Below, in pieces: positions 29,624 to 39,638 of a DNA stretch of 61,808 nucleotides. The notes under the pieces were generated by a model. That model was not told the origin of the DNA. It worked only from the letters and a program-made list of their open reading frames with translations, and did no database searches. A program made the position numbers and the translations under genes. The DNA is from an uncultured cyanobacterium (lineage in GTDB: Bacteria; Cyanobacteriota; Cyanobacteriia; Cyanobacteriales; FACHB-T130): contig CAKZHE010000227.1 in the NCBI GenBank assembly GCA_936920195.1, forward strand, positions 1-61,808. Reading direction: 5' to 3'. The first letter of the stretch is position 1; each line of letters opens with the position of its first letter.

Positions 29624-29699
29624 GTAGGGTGCGTTAGCGGCAGCGTAACGCACCGTTAACTGGTAGGCGGTGCGTTACGCTATCGCTAACGCACCCTAC
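29624..29699. repeat. 76-bp inverted-repeat element, copy 2
   Basis: The same element as 18855-18930 but in opposite orientation, with one mismatch over 76 bp after reversal. Ends are GTAGGGTGCG and CGCACCCTAC. It follows the rsmI-linked gene. Near-identity suggests recent copying or gene conversion. Confidence 0.85.
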
Positions 29700-29724
29700 T
29701 ACTGTCCATAAAAAGGCACAAAGT

Positions 29725-29790
29725 CAACAGCCTAGGCAGAGCCTGGGAACGAGTAAAACCGATATCAAGAGGCTTTGCCTAGGTGTTGTC
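29725..29790. repeat. GGCAGAGCCTGGGAAC-type repeat
   Basis: CAACAGCCTAGGCAGAGCCT, GGGAACGAG and GAGGCTTTGCCTAGG form an imperfect palindrome of the family also present at 14240-14323 and 57905-58200. It lies just downstream of the minus-strand CheY-like gene and may end its transcript. Confidence 0.65.
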
Positions 29791-29800
29791 CCTAGCGTCT

Positions 29801-30166
29801 CTATATTTTTAGCAGTTGTCGCACCACACTCAAGAGTTCTTGCTTTTCCACAGGTTTAGTTAAATAGCCATCCGCTCCTAACATAGTTCCCCAGGTTTTA
29901 TCCACACTGGTTCCCTTGCTAGAGCAAATTAATACTGGAAGTGATTTAGTATCAGGATTATTTTTTAAATCACGGCAAAGTTCAAACCCACTTTGACCGG
30001 GTAGAATCACATCTAGAATAATCAAATCGGGTTTTTTTTGGCTGAGTTTTTCGCGGGCTTCTTCAACGCTGGTGGCACTAATTACCAATAACCCAGCTTC
30101 CTGCAAGGAACGCACCAAAAACTCCCTTTCGGTCAAACTATCTTCAACCAGTAAGACTGTATTCAT
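29801..30166 (-). CDS. CheY-like response regulator (PixH/TaxY type)
   Basis: 121 residues, a single receiver domain. Acidic pocket E8-D9, phosphoacceptor D52 (LIILDVILP), the Thr/Ser switch position in VLICSSKG and the Lys of YLTKPVEK are all present. Short receivers of this sort follow a PatA-like regulator in cyanobacterial type IV pilus phototaxis loci (pixG-pixH, pilG-pilH). The PatA-like gene lies 117 bp upstream on the same strand, which supports that role. No output domain. Confidence 0.88.
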   Translation of the reverse strand: MNTVLLVEDSLTEREFLVRSLQEAGLLVISATSVEEAREKLSQKKPDLIILDVILPGQSGFELCRDLKNNPDTKSLPVLICSSKGTSVDKTWGTMLGADGYLTKPVEKQELLSVVRQLLKI

Positions 30167-30283
30167 TAAAATATCTCCAAAAGTGGGGCGTGGGAAGAGC
30201 CAACAACAAACTCGCGGAAATGAAACCGCAGTTCCTTTCCTGATTCTTGACTTTTTGCCAGCAGCAAATCGAATTCTGACTTG

Positions 30284-31621
30284 TTAACCATTAAAGTTGG
30301 TCTTGATATATTTTTGGATCGCTGCCAGCACCTTCTCCACATTAATGGGTTTAGTGAGATAGTCACTGGCTCCGACCATTTTGGCTCGCACCCGATCGAC
30401 AATACCATCATTACCCGTCAAAATGATCACTGGGGTATTCCGAAAAGTAGAAACTCGCCGAATCTGGGCGCAGATTTCATAACCATTGGCAACGGGCATG
30501 ATTAAATCGAGAAAAATCAAATCTGGCTTGTTTTGCAGTAAAATCGGCAGGGCGGTAATAGAATCCTGGATAGTAATGCAGCGATAGTTGGCTGCAGTCA
30601 ATATTTGCTCCATACTCTGACACAACTGTAAGCTGTCATCCACACAAGCGATTAAAGGATGGTTAACTTGGGATGGAGGATGAAGGCGGTTATTAGTGGG
30701 AGCATCGGGGAAAGAGGTGGGCAAGTGCGCTCTAGAAATTTCTTCTGGCACTCTTTTTTCTCTGATGTCTGGAGAAGAGACTGGGGGCAATGCTGGGGGA
30801 GGGAGGTCAGGAATTGTTTGCAATCCCACCAAATTTTGACGAATGTAGGAGACTAGCGATCGCGTCAATTTTACCAGATCTAACTTCATCAAAAATGCCA
30901 AATCCCGCAAAGTTCGATGACCATCAATCAGGCTAACCAGATTTTTGTACACTGCGGGGGAAGTTTGCTGTTGGAGTTGCTCTGGACTATCGAGATGGGG
31001 GGCTAAGTCCGGAAATATATCTGCCAAATCCGCTTGCTGCCAAACTTCCCAAGCTTGATGGGCTTGCTCTAGGGCCTGATTAGTATTCAGAACGCAGTTA
31101 GGAGGGAGGATAGCACCTTTAGACGGGCGCACTCCTGGTCGCCACTGAATGTGGAAGCCATCAATACCTGTAGAGAGATTTGATTCTACTGCACCGAGCA
31201 GGTCTTGCAAAGATTCTTGGGGTCGATCTTTCAGATGCTGGCGTTCGATTTCTCGATGTTGGAAGATGTCAAACAACACTTCGCCGACAGTTGCCGAAAT
31301 TATTGCCAACAATTGTTCTGAATCAATTTTTTGTCTTTTAACCAAAATTGTCAGCAAGTGATAGTCCCAGCACTCAAAATCATCCCCATCACGAGCGATT
31401 AAATTGGGATTGATTTCTGGGCAGAAGCGAACTTGTCTGCGCCACCGCCGCCGGGGATGGATGCCACCGCTTGCCCAGATGAGACGGCCTAAGCCAAAAT
31501 AGAGATGCCATTTTTGGCCTTGGGAACTCTGGATTTCCATTTCTCCAGTAAATTGCCTCTGGCTGAGGCTTGCCAGTTGACCGGCAATGCTATCAATCAT
31601 TACATTATCAAGAGTTACCAT
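30284..31621 (-). CDS. PatA-type (PixG/TaxP-like) response regulator
   Basis: 445 residues. The N-terminal two-thirds is a PATAN/DUF4388-type region: QRQFTGEMEIQ, LYFGLGRLIWASGGIHPRRRWRRQ (about 40-63) and a helical second part (LADIFPDLAPHLDS). A Pro/Arg linker leads to a C-terminal receiver (about 325-440) with VDDS, phosphoacceptor Asp in LIFLDLIMP and Lys in YLTKPINV. Proteins of this layout set motility direction with the PilB/PilT motors in phototaxis, or control heterocyst pattern (PatA). The adjacent PixH-like, CheW-like and chemoreceptor genes favour phototaxis. Divergent from the cheW-like gene. Confidence 0.88.
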   Translation of the reverse strand: MVTLDNVMIDSIAGQLASLSQRQFTGEMEIQSSQGQKWHLYFGLGRLIWASGGIHPRRRWRRQVRFCPEINPNLIARDGDDFECWDYHLLTILVKRQKIDSEQLLAIISATVGEVLFDIFQHREIERQHLKDRPQESLQDLLGAVESNLSTGIDGFHIQWRPGVRPSKGAILPPNCVLNTNQALEQAHQAWEVWQQADLADIFPDLAPHLDSPEQLQQQTSPAVYKNLVSLIDGHRTLRDLAFLMKLDLVKLTRSLVSYIRQNLVGLQTIPDLPPPALPPVSSPDIREKRVPEEISRAHLPTSFPDAPTNNRLHPPSQVNHPLIACVDDSLQLCQSMEQILTAANYRCITIQDSITALPILLQNKPDLIFLDLIMPVANGYEICAQIRRVSTFRNTPVIILTGNDGIVDRVRAKMVGASDYLTKPINVEKVLAAIQKYIKTNFNG

Positions 31622-32044
31622 GAAAATATTACCTTTAAAAGCAGAAATGAAAATGGTTTAGGTATTAAGGGAGTTTATTGATTAGCGATCGCCATCCTCT
31701 AACTAATGACGGCTGCTCAGAAGGAGGGGGCTGGATTAAGTGCTTAACTTACTCTGTTTATACCCAAAAATTGCCGATATAAATCCTTATCCTTTTTCCA
31801 TCTATTTTCAGTAATATTACGGTAGCGAGGGATTGTAGATGCCGTTTACTCCCCTAATAGTTTTGGTCAACCTTCATTACTCAGCTTTTTTACTTCTAGT
31901 GATATTCTAAGTTAAGTAAACAAACTAAACCTTAAAGGTTATAAGAAGCTTAAGATTAAATATAAAGCTTTTGTAAAAGTTTAAACAGGGCGTGTAATAA
32001 TACTTAACTATGTTTAATAAAAAGTTGGAATATGGGAGGCCGCA
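31622..32044. promoter_or_regulatory. Divergent promoter region of the phototaxis-type locus
   Basis: 423 bp of AT-rich non-coding DNA between the PatA-like and CheW-like genes. A plausible plus-strand promoter is TTGTAA (31971-31976), an 18-bp spacer and TAATAA (31995-32000). The CheW-like gene has a strong ribosome site (GGGAGG) near 32034. No other element was recognised. Confidence 0.35.
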
Positions 32045-32983
32045 GTGAGTAATACTCAACAAGCAGAGCGCCAGAAAATTCTGGAACTAGCTAAACAGGG
32101 AAATCCCAAGATTATCGCGGCTCTGCTCAATCGCCAGCTGCAACTACGGGGAATTACGGCTAAAGTGGCCTTGAAAAATATTTGTTTATACATTGTTCTG
32201 GAATCAGATACTGATACCATCCCCGAAGAACGACCGCTGGTCGAATTTATTCGCCAAGCCATGACTAAACTGAAGGCTGAGGGATTCAAAACCGTCAAAG
32301 TTTGCGGGCGAATCCGAGAAGAAGAGATTCCGGTTTGGATGCGCGAAATTGTTCTAGACCAGAATATCGAACCAATAACAGAGCAAAAAAGAACCGTAGA
32401 AATACTAAAATCTAAATCTGAAGAAGGATTGTCAGCCTGGTTAAAGTCAGGGACAACTGTTATACCTTGGGAAAGTGAGAACTTAGCCATTGAGAACAAT
32501 CAGCGATTTTTGCGCTTTCACTTAGGGTTTGAAGATACCGCCCTCCTCCCCCTAGACAGCATCAAAGAAGTTCTCCGCGTCTCCGCCGCCGAGATCTTGC
32601 CAGTTCCCCATATGCCAGATTGCGTCTTGGGAATTTATAACTGGCGGGGCGAAATGCTGTGGACAATCGATCTTAACAATTTATTGGGGTTTCCCTCACT
32701 GAGTCAGTCCCAGGGTATGCTGGTGACTAGCACAACTAAAAATGTGGCGCTGGTAAAGTTCGCGATCGCCCTGCAAGTAGGCAACCAAGTGTTGGGATTA
32801 GTCGTGCAACAAGTAGATGAAATTGAGGAACACAACTGGCAAAAACTCCAATCCCCCAATCCTGGGTTATTTTCCCCCAAACTCCTCCCCTTCGTCCAGG
32901 GATATCTGACCGAAGCTAGTAGCATTGTTTTAGATGCCCGTTCGATTGTGCAATCTCCCCTCTGGCAAAAGAATTTGGAATAG
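32045..32983 (+). CDS. CheW-like scaffold protein with N-terminal cyanobacterial domain (PixI type)
   Basis: 312 residues. Residues about 5-105 form a domain seen at the N-terminus of many cyanobacterial regulators (GNPKIIAALLNRQLQLRGIT, then ICLYIVLES and KTVKVCGRIR). A CheW domain follows (about 155-305): RFLRFHLG, LLPLDSIKEVLRV, PHMPDCVLGIYNWRGEMLWTIDL, VVQQVDEIEEHNW and FVQGYLTEA. It would couple the chemoreceptor encoded downstream to a CheA kinase that is not in this window. GTG 32045 is chosen with GGGAGG 6 nt upstream. It lies divergent from the PatA-like and CheY-like genes. Confidence 0.88.
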   Translation: MSNTQQAERQKILELAKQGNPKIIAALLNRQLQLRGITAKVALKNICLYIVLESDTDTIPEERPLVEFIRQAMTKLKAEGFKTVKVCGRIREEEIPVWMREIVLDQNIEPITEQKRTVEILKSKSEEGLSAWLKSGTTVIPWESENLAIENNQRFLRFHLGFEDTALLPLDSIKEVLRVSAAEILPVPHMPDCVLGIYNWRGEMLWTIDLNNLLGFPSLSQSQGMLVTSTTKNVALVKFAIALQVGNQVLGLVVQQVDEIEEHNWQKLQSPNPGLFSPKLLPFVQGYLTEASSIVLDARSIVQSPLWQKNLE

Positions 32984-32998
32984 CCCCAGGCAAAAATC

Positions 32999-33826
32999 GT
33001 GAAAACAGACACTATTTTCTACCAACTATTCCAGAACTTTCCCCAAATCTTCTTTGAACTGATTGGACAAACAGAAGTAGACCCCCGTACCTACAAATTT
33101 GCGGCTCCAGAAGTCAAACAACGAGCTTTCCGGCTAGATGGATTATTTCAGCCTATCCTTAATAATCCCCATCAGCCGATCTACTTTCTGGAAGTGCAAT
33201 TTCAAAAAAAGCTGAAATTCTATCCTCGGCTATTTGCGGAAATTTTCACTTATTTCGATCAATATGACCAAGATACAGAATGGTACGCTGTTGTCATCTA
33301 CCCTCGGCGCAGCATTGAAACCCCAGCCAACCGACAGTACCGAGAGTTAATGGCACATCGGTTGCGGCGGATTTATTTAGACGAGATTGTGGAGATCGCA
33401 GAGCAATCAATTGGGATCGGGATTGTCAAGCTAGTTGTAGAATCGAAAAGGAAGGCAGGTGAAGTGGCTCGCCACCTAATCGAACGAGCCAAACAAGAAC
33501 TAACCGATGCCGAGATTCAAAAACAAGTTATAGAATTGATTGAAACAGTAATCTTGTCCAAATTTGCGAATCTTAGTCGCCAGGAGATAGAAGCCATGTT
33601 GAAACTGCCAGAACTGAAGAAAACCAAGGTTTATCAAGAAGCTTTGGAAGAAGGTCGCGAAGAAGGTCGCGAAGAAGGTCGCGAAGAAGGTCTTCAAGCA
33701 GGTCAATTAGCCCAAAAATTAAAGATGGTATCTAAACTGCTCCAACGAGGAGATAGTTTGGAGGAAATAGCTGATTTATTAGAATTGGATGTTGAAGTTG
33801 TTAGGGAAATGTCTCAACAGCAATAG
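32999..33826 (+). CDS. DUF2887/Rpn-family putative nuclease, second member
   Basis: 275 residues, starting VKTDTIFYQLFQNFPQIFFEL from GTG 32999, closely related to the protein at 22159. FRLDGLFQP and YFLEVQFQKK mark the nuclease-like strands. A tandem REEG repeat (about 219-232) precedes a helix-turn-helix-like end, DSLEEIADLLELDVEVVREM. The gene lies 15 bp after the CheW-like gene and before the chemoreceptor gene, splitting an otherwise standard phototaxis operon, so it looks like an insertion. Its stop codon overlaps the start of a partial duplicate of its own 3' third. Confidence 0.85.
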   Translation: MKTDTIFYQLFQNFPQIFFELIGQTEVDPRTYKFAAPEVKQRAFRLDGLFQPILNNPHQPIYFLEVQFQKKLKFYPRLFAEIFTYFDQYDQDTEWYAVVIYPRRSIETPANRQYRELMAHRLRRIYLDEIVEIAEQSIGIGIVKLVVESKRKAGEVARHLIERAKQELTDAEIQKQVIELIETVILSKFANLSRQEIEAMLKLPELKKTKVYQEALEEGREEGREEGREEGLQAGQLAQKLKMVSKLLQRGDSLEEIADLLELDVEVVREMSQQQ

Positions 33827-34137
33827 TGCGATCGCTCGCGGAGCTTCCCTCAATTAAAAAAACATTAATAGCGATCTTGTCCAAATTTGTGAATGTTAGT
33901 CGCCAGGAGATAGAAGCCATGTTGAAACTGCCCGGTCTGAAGAAAACCAAAGTTTATCAAGAAGCCTGGGAAGAAGGCTATCAAAAAGGTCGCGAAGAAG
34001 GTCGTGAAGAAGGCAAATTAGCACAATTAATATTACCTAAACTGCTCCAACGAGGAGATAGTTTGGAGGAAATAGCTGATTTACTAGAATTGGAGGTTGA
34101 AGTTGTCCGGGAAATGTCTCAACAGCAAAAGCAATAG
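33826..34137 (+). pseudogene. Truncated tandem duplicate of the DUF2887 C-terminus
   Basis: 103 codons from GTG 33826. From about residue 18 on it repeats the end of the preceding gene: ILSKFVNVSRQEIEAMLKLP, KKTKVYQEA, the REEG repeat and KLLQRGDSLEEIADLLELEV. The nuclease-fold region is missing. The 3' flanks of both copies also match (caatagTGCGATCGC), so a segment of about 300 bp was duplicated in tandem. It may still be translated, because its start overlaps the previous stop. Confidence 0.75.
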
Positions 34138-34265
34138 TGCGATCGCCGGGTTTCACCCGATTAAAAAAACCTGCCTTAATTGGAATTTGGCAAAAATCAA
34201 AAATCTGAAAAATCTGTCTTCAGCGCATCTAAACAAACTATTAAAAGCCTAGGGAAATCACCACA

Positions 34266-37200
34266 ATGACTGCTAGCTATAGATCTCAATCTGCATCAGA
34301 CCAACCCTTTGATAAATCTGAAGGTAATAAAGGCAATGCTGAAATAACTGCCAAATTATCAAATACAGAAATTCAGGAATTTAAAGAAGCATTTAACTTT
34401 TTACGGTCAGAATTAGACCGAGCCGGAAGACTAGAAAGACGAGAAGTAATTGATAAACTGCTCCGGATTGAAAAATTTGGAGTACAGGTTGAAAAAATAG
34501 CCGCAGTAGTTAATCAGGAATTAGCTATAGACCGTAGTGAAGGCATACCTAGACAATTACAAGCGATCGCCTCTACCATCAACCAAGCTCCAGACCTAGA
34601 AACCCTACTTAATTATACAGTTAAAGAAATTCGCGAACAATGGCAAGTCGAGCGAGCGCTGATCTATCGTTTTGCAAACGACAGTCAAGGGATTGTCGTT
34701 GCCGAAGCCGTGGCGCGGGGATGGACTCCGGCGGTAAATGAAAGTTTGCCAGCCACCTGTTTTGGGGTGGATACCAGCAGCGAATATTTGCACCAAGGAA
34801 TAGTTGCCATCGAAAATGTCAGTGGCTACTCCGTTACCCCCTATCAACTGCAACTCCTAGAGAAATTCCAAGTTAAAGCTAGCCTCACCGTACCTATCCG
34901 AGTCGAAGGGAAAGCTTGGGGTTTATTAGTAGTGCAGCAATGCAAGCAACCCCAGCGGTGGACTGCCAGCCAAATCAGTTTACTCTATCAAACTGCCACC
35001 GAATTAGCCCTAAAATTAGCCCCCTTTGAGTTTCGTCACCAGTTGGAATTGCAGCTAGTTCGAGAAAAGACGGCGGCGAAAGTCATCGATAAAATTCGGC
35101 AATCCTTGGATGTCAATACAATTTTTAGTACCACTACCCAAGAAGTTCAAAAACTCCTCAACGTCGAACGGATTTCTATCTACAAATTTCGCCCCGATTA
35201 TTTTGGCGACTTTGTAGTGGAGTCTCAGTCAGGAGAATGGCCTAAATTAGTTGGCAGTGGTTGGGAAGATCCCTATTTAAAAGATAACAAAGGGGGGCGA
35301 TTCCGCAACAACGAACCTTTAGCCGTAGATGACGTTTACAATGCGGGATTAACTCCTTGCCATGTGGAAGCCTTAGAATACTTTGGGGTGAAATCCTGTG
35401 TAGTGGTGGCAATTAACCAAGGCAAAAAACTCTGGGGATTGTTGTCAGCTTTTCAACATAGCGGACCCCGGCATTGGGAAACAGGGGAAGTGAACTTACT
35501 GTCCCAAATTGGCTTACAATTAGGAGTGGCTTTACAGCAAGGAGAATATGTTGAAAAAGTCCAAGCTCAAACCGAACAACTGACTAAAGTAGCAGAACAG
35601 GAACGAGCGATCGCCAGAGTAATTGATAAGATTCGTCAGACTTTGGATGTTAACACAATTTTTGATACTACCACCCAAGAAGTCCGGAAATTAATCAATG
35701 CCGAACGATTGAGCATTTACAAATTCCGCTCCGACTATTTTGGCGACTTTGTGGTGGAATCCCAGGCAGGGGAATGGCCTAAATTAGTTGGTAGTGGTTG
35801 GGAAGACCCCTATTTAAAAGATAACAAAGGGGGCAGATTCCGGAACAATGAACCTTTAGCTGTAGATGACGTTTACAATGCGGGATTAACGCCTTGTCAT
35901 GTGGAAGCCTTAGAATACTTTGGAGTCAAATCCTGCGTAGTCGTGGCAATTAGTCAAGGCAAAAAACTCTGGGGATTGCTGTCAGCTTTTCAGCATAGCG
36001 GACCTCGGCACTGGGAAGAGAGCGAAGTCAAATTATTATCCCAAATAGGCGCACAATTGGGAGTCGCCTTACAGCAAGGCGAATACTTGGAAAAGCTGCA
36101 ATCTCAAACCATCCAATTAACTAAAATTGCGGATCAAGAAAGAGCGATCGCCCGTATTATTGATAAGATTCGCCAAACCCTAGATATCAATACCATCTTC
36201 GATACTACCACCCAAGAAGTTCGCAAATTAATGGGAGTAGAACGGTTATCGGTGTACAAATTCCGTCCCGATTACTTTGGTGACTTTATAGTAGAATCTC
36301 AAACGGGAGAATGGCCTAAATTAGTTGGTAGCGGTTGGGAAGACCCCTATTTAAACGAACATCAAGGCGGACGGTTTCGCAACAATGAACCTTTAGTGGT
36401 AGACGATGTTTACAATGCAGGTTTAACTGAATGCCACGTGGAAGCTTTGGAAAACTTTGGGATTAAATCCTGTGCGGTGGTGGCAATTACTCAAGGGAAA
36501 CATCTCTGGGGATTGCTATCCGCCTTTCAGCATAGCGGACCGCGGCATTGGGAAGAAGGAGAAGTGAAATTACTCTCCCAAATTGCCGCCCAATTGGGAG
36601 TAGCACTGCAACAAGCGGAGTCAATTAAACAACTAGAAGAACGCTCCGAACAATTGGCAAAAGTAGTGGAACGGGAAAGAGCGATCGCCAAAATCATTGA
36701 TAAAATCAAACAATCCCAAGATATTAATGCCAGCGCCAAAGTAGTAGCAAGTGAAGTGCGACAACTTTTAGGTGTAGATCGGTTGGGAGTATATCGATTT
36801 AATCCCGATTGGAGTGGAGAATTTGTTGCCGAATCAGTGGCGAGCGGATGGGTTTCACTGCTCCAAACTCAGATGGAAAATCCTGCTTTGCGCGAAAATA
36901 TTAGCGACTGTAACCTACAATTAATGGTGAGTACAGGGCGAGGCAATATTCCGGCGCGAGGGAACAGAAATGAAGAATCTACCAACTTAACCGCCCGAAC
37001 CAATCGAACTTACCAAGTTGCCGATACTTACTTACAAGAAACTCAAGGGGGACGATATACCAGAGGCGAAAAATTCCGGGTAGTTGAAGATATTTATACC
37101 GCCGATTTTTCTCCTTGCTACCTAGAAACCCTCGAATCCTATCAAGCCAGAGCCTATTTAATTGTGGCAATTTTCCAAGGGGAAAAACTTTGGGGGTTGC

Positions 37201-38939
37201 TGGCGGCTTATCAAAATTCTGGCACCAGAAAGTGGCAAGAATCAGAAGTTAACTTGATGGTGCAGGTAGGGACACAATTGGGGATTGCCTTGCAACAAAG
37301 CGAGTATGTACAGCAACTGCGATCGCAATCTCAACAATTAGCTGAATCAGCCGAGCGGGAAAAAACCCTGGCGAAAATCATTGATAAGATTCGGCAATCC
37401 CAAGACATCAATACCATCTTTAAAACTACCACTCAAGAAATTCGCCAACAGTTAGTGAAAGCCGACAGAGTGGCGATTTATCGCTTTCTACCCGATTGGA
37501 GTGGCGAGTATGTGGCAGAATCCGTCGCGAGCGGGTGGACTCCCGTTTTAGGAGGACAAGTTGCTGCCCCGCAACTGGGGGGAAATGTGCGATTTGTCGA
37601 TACATACTTGCAGCAAACCCAAGGCGGACAATACCGCTATAAACAAAATTGTGTCGTCGAAGATATCTACCAAAATGAGTTCTCTGCCTGCTATATCGAG
37701 GCTTTAGAACGGATTCAAGCCAGAGCATATCTCATAGTTCCGATCTTTGCCGGAGATCAGTTGTGGGGCTTGCTAGCGGCTTATCAGAATTCTGGGACTC
37801 GCCGTTGGGAAGAATACGAAATTACTTTGCTTTCCCAAACCGGAATGCAGTTAGGCGTAGCTTTGCAACAAACCGAATATTTACAACAATTGCGATCGCA
37901 GTCTCAACAACTTGCCGAAGCCGCCGAGCGGGAAAAAGGCGCAAAAGAACTATTGCAAATGCGAGCCATTCAACTATTATCCGCCGTGCGTCCAGCTTTG
38001 CAAGGGAATCTCACCGTCCGCGCCCCGATTACCGAAGATGAAATGGGGACAATTGCCGATGCTTATAACAACACTTTGCAAAGTCTGCGGCAAATTGTCA
38101 AACAGGTAAAAGTTGCCGCCGAAAAAGTTGCTCAAACCTCTTCCGGAAGCGAAGTGGCGGTTAACCAACTTTCCACCCAAGCGCAAAGTCAATCCCAAGC
38201 TCTAGTAGAAGCCTTAGAGCAAGTACGATTGGTAGTAAATTCCACCCAAGCCGTAGCTGCCAACGCCCAACAAATCGATCAAGCCGTGCAGAAAGCTAAC
38301 CAAACCGTACAATCGGGTGACGGAGCTATGAACCGCACCGTAGACGGGATTATGGCAATCCGAGAAAGCGTGGCAGAAGTAGGGCGAAAACTGAAACAAT
38401 TAGGCGAATCTTCCCAAAAGATTTCTAGAGTGGTAAATTTGATTGGCGATTTCGCGACTCAAACCCAATTACTATCTTTAAATGCTGCCATTGAAGCTAC
38501 CCGCGCCGGAGAGTATGGGCGGGGATTTGCCGTAGTAGCTGATGAAGTGCGATCGCTCGCCAGACAATCCACTGGAGCGACGCAAGAAATTGAAAAATTA
38601 GTAGCAGAAATTCAAAGCCAAACTGGGGAAGTTACTAAGGTGATGGAAACTGCGGTGGGGCAGGTAATTACCGGGACTAATTTAGTCGAAGAAACCCGCA
38701 CTAGCTTGAAAGCGATCGCCGCTGCGACTGGACAAATTAGCGAATTAGTTCAAGGGATTACTCAAGCCACTTTAGCCCAGTTACAGCAATCCCAATCCGT
38801 GACTCAAACCATGAAAGATGTCGCGGCGATCGCTACCCATACCACCGAAGATTCCCTAGAACTTTCTGCCTCATTCCAACAATCTTTAGAAACTGCTCAA
38901 CAACTACAGGCAGCCGTCGATCAATTTAAAGTTGATTAG
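34266..38939 (+). CDS. Soluble methyl-accepting protein with six GAF domains (PixJ/TaxD-like)
   Basis: 1557 residues with no membrane helix. A short helical N-terminus is followed by six GAF domains (about 94-250, 275-435, 455-615, 632-795, 812-1020, 1040-1215), separated by identical-looking linkers ([11 protein letters not shown]). Then come a HAMP-like segment (about 1235-1290) and the signalling domain, whose hairpin tip [20 protein letters not shown] centres on 1406. GAFs 2-4 are near-copies spaced 179 residues apart, and each has a Cys-His pair (C365, C544, C723) at the bilin-attachment position of phytochrome-type GAFs. GAFs 5-6 have Cys-Tyr and GAF 1 has none. A photoreceptor for phototaxis is plausible but chromophore binding is unproven. 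Confidence 0.9.
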   Translation: MTASYRSQSASDQPFDKSEGNKGNAEITAKLSNTEIQEFKEAFNFLRSELDRAGRLERREVIDKLLRIEKFGVQVEKIAAVVNQELAIDRSEGIPRQLQAIASTINQAPDLETLLNYTVKEIREQWQVERALIYRFANDSQGIVVAEAVARGWTPAVNESLPATCFGVDTSSEYLHQGIVAIENVSGYSVTPYQLQLLEKFQVKASLTVPIRVEGKAWGLLVVQQCKQPQRWTASQISLLYQTATELALKLAPFEFRHQLELQLVREKTAAKVIDKIRQSLDVNTIFSTTTQEVQKLLNVERISIYKFRPDYFGDFVVESQSGEWPKLVGSGWEDPYLKDNKGGRFRNNEPLAVDDVYNAGLTPCHVEALEYFGVKSCVVVAINQGKKLWGLLSAFQHSGPRHWETGEVNLLSQIGLQLGVALQQGEYVEKVQAQTEQLTKVAEQERAIARVIDKIRQTLDVNTIFDTTTQEVRKLINAERLSIYKFRSDYFGDFVVESQAGEWPKLVGSGWEDPYLKDNKGGRFRNNEPLAVDDVYNAGLTPCHVEALEYFGVKSCVVVAISQGKKLWGLLSAFQHSGPRHWEESEVKLLSQIGAQLGVALQQGEYLEKLQSQTIQLTKIADQERAIARIIDKIRQTLDINTIFDTTTQEVRKLMGVERLSVYKFRPDYFGDFIVESQTGEWPKLVGSGWEDPYLNEHQGGRFRNNEPLVVDDVYNAGLTECHVEALENFGIKSCAVVAITQGKHLWGLLSAFQHSGPRHWEEGEVKLLSQIAAQLGVALQQAESIKQLEERSEQLAKVVERERAIAKIIDKIKQSQDINASAKVVASEVRQLLGVDRLGVYRFNPDWSGEFVAESVASGWVSLLQTQMENPALRENISDCNLQLMVSTGRGNIPARGNRNEESTNLTARTNRTYQVADTYLQETQGGRYTRGEKFRVVEDIYTADFSPCYLETLESYQARAYLIVAIFQGEKLWGLLAAYQNSGTRKWQESEVNLMVQVGTQLGIALQQSEYVQQLRSQSQQLAESAEREKTLAKIIDKIRQSQDINTIFKTTTQEIRQQLVKADRVAIYRFLPDWSGEYVAESVASGWTPVLGGQVAAPQLGGNVRFVDTYLQQTQGGQYRYKQNCVVEDIYQNEFSACYIEALERIQARAYLIVPIFAGDQLWGLLAAYQNSGTRRWEEYEITLLSQTGMQLGVALQQTEYLQQLRSQSQQLAEAAEREKGAKELLQMRAIQLLSAVRPALQGNLTVRAPITEDEMGTIADAYNNTLQSLRQIVKQVKVAAEKVAQTSSGSEVAVNQLSTQAQSQSQALVEALEQVRLVVNSTQAVAANAQQIDQAVQKANQTVQSGDGAMNRTVDGIMAIRESVAEVGRKLKQLGESSQKISRVVNLIGDFATQTQLLSLNAAIEATRAGEYGRGFAVVADEVRSLARQSTGATQEIEKLVAEIQSQTGEVTKVMETAVGQVITGTNLVEETRTSLKAIAAATGQISELVQGITQATLAQLQQSQSVTQTMKDVAAIATHTTEDSLELSASFQQSLETAQQLQAAVDQFKVD
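35060..36670 (+). repeat. Three 537-bp in-frame tandem repeats inside the chemoreceptor gene
   Basis: DNA encoding GAF domains 2, 3 and 4 repeats with an exact period of 537 bp (the Cys codon of the CH pair is at 35358, 35895 and 36432). The first two copies are the more similar at nucleotide level. This indicates recent unequal crossing-over or gene conversion, and domain number may vary between strains. Confidence 0.85.
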
Positions 38940-39151
38940 TATATGCCTACCTTCGAGCAGGCGCTTGCCTGTGTCAGAGTATGCCAGATGCTCTCCTTTA
39001 TTGATGTCATCTGCAAGTATTACAGTGGCATTTATTGTTCAGCCCGTGGGAATTTTGGGATTTTAGATGGCAGATAGCGATCGCCCCACGTTAAATTTCA
39101 CCTGATATATCATTGATGAATGGCATTTCATTAAGCCTAGGAGTATGCCCC

Positions 39152-39568
39152 ATGAACTATCGAATTTTATTGAGTCTGGCTACCGTTTCCACCCTAGTTG
39201 GTTCATTTCTGACTATGATTTTACTAGCTAGTCGGGCATCAGCGGCAACATCAGCAGCCCCGCGTCAAGTTGCCTGCGATCTTCCCACCACTTCCAGCAG
39301 CCACCAACTCAGTCAAGGCACGCTCATCGCATCGGCAGTGCAAATGTCCGGCGATACAGAATTGGATTTTACAGCGGCAGAGAGCGATGCGGCGGTGACT
39401 CTTTTTGGGTGCGATTGTCTTTCCTGTATCAATGCCCTGCGGCAGTTACGCAGTCAGCCCTCGTTAAGTAATGCTAAAGGTCATTGTTGGTCATCTTTGC
39501 AACAACCCGGATCTTCCCAGAAAATCCAAGAAGTCCTGCGAAATTTAGATGCCCAAGAAACCAATTAG
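39152..39568 (+). CDS. Small exported cysteine-rich protein of unknown function
   Basis: 138 residues. The N-terminus (MNYRILLSLATVSTLVGSFL...SRASA) reads as a signal peptide with an ASA cleavage site near 32. The mature part has a low-complexity Ser/Thr region and a C-terminal motif CDCLSCINALRQL (near 86-98) with another Cys in KGHCWSSLQ. ATG 39152 is chosen because AGGAG lies 8 nt upstream; 39113 would add 13 residues before the signal. No family name is recognised. A GAGACGTTCC palindrome (39571-39593) follows the stop and may terminate the transcript. Confidence 0.65.
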   Translation: MNYRILLSLATVSTLVGSFLTMILLASRASAATSAAPRQVACDLPTTSSSHQLSQGTLIASAVQMSGDTELDFTAAESDAAVTLFGCDCLSCINALRQLRSQPSLSNAKGHCWSSLQQPGSSQKIQEVLRNLDAQETN

Positions 39569-39570
39569 TA

Positions 39571-39593
39571 GAGACGTTCCGGTGGAACGTCTC
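39571..39593. terminator. GAGACGTTCC hairpin
   Basis: GAGACGTTCC-GGT-GGAACGTCTC is a perfect 10-bp stem directly after the small exported protein gene. A degraded copy forms the last codons of the terpene cyclase gene near 1870-1892, so it is also a dispersed repeat. Confidence 0.6.
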
Positions 39594-39638
39594 CCGGAGA
39601 TGGGGTGATGGGGTGATAGGGTGATGGGGAGTGGAGAA

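Noticed and set aside
35060-36670. Firm call of bilin-binding cyanobacteriochrome domains
   Set aside because: The Cys-His pair also occurs in GAF domains that do not bind bilins, and no DxCF motif was seen; kept only as a hypothesis.
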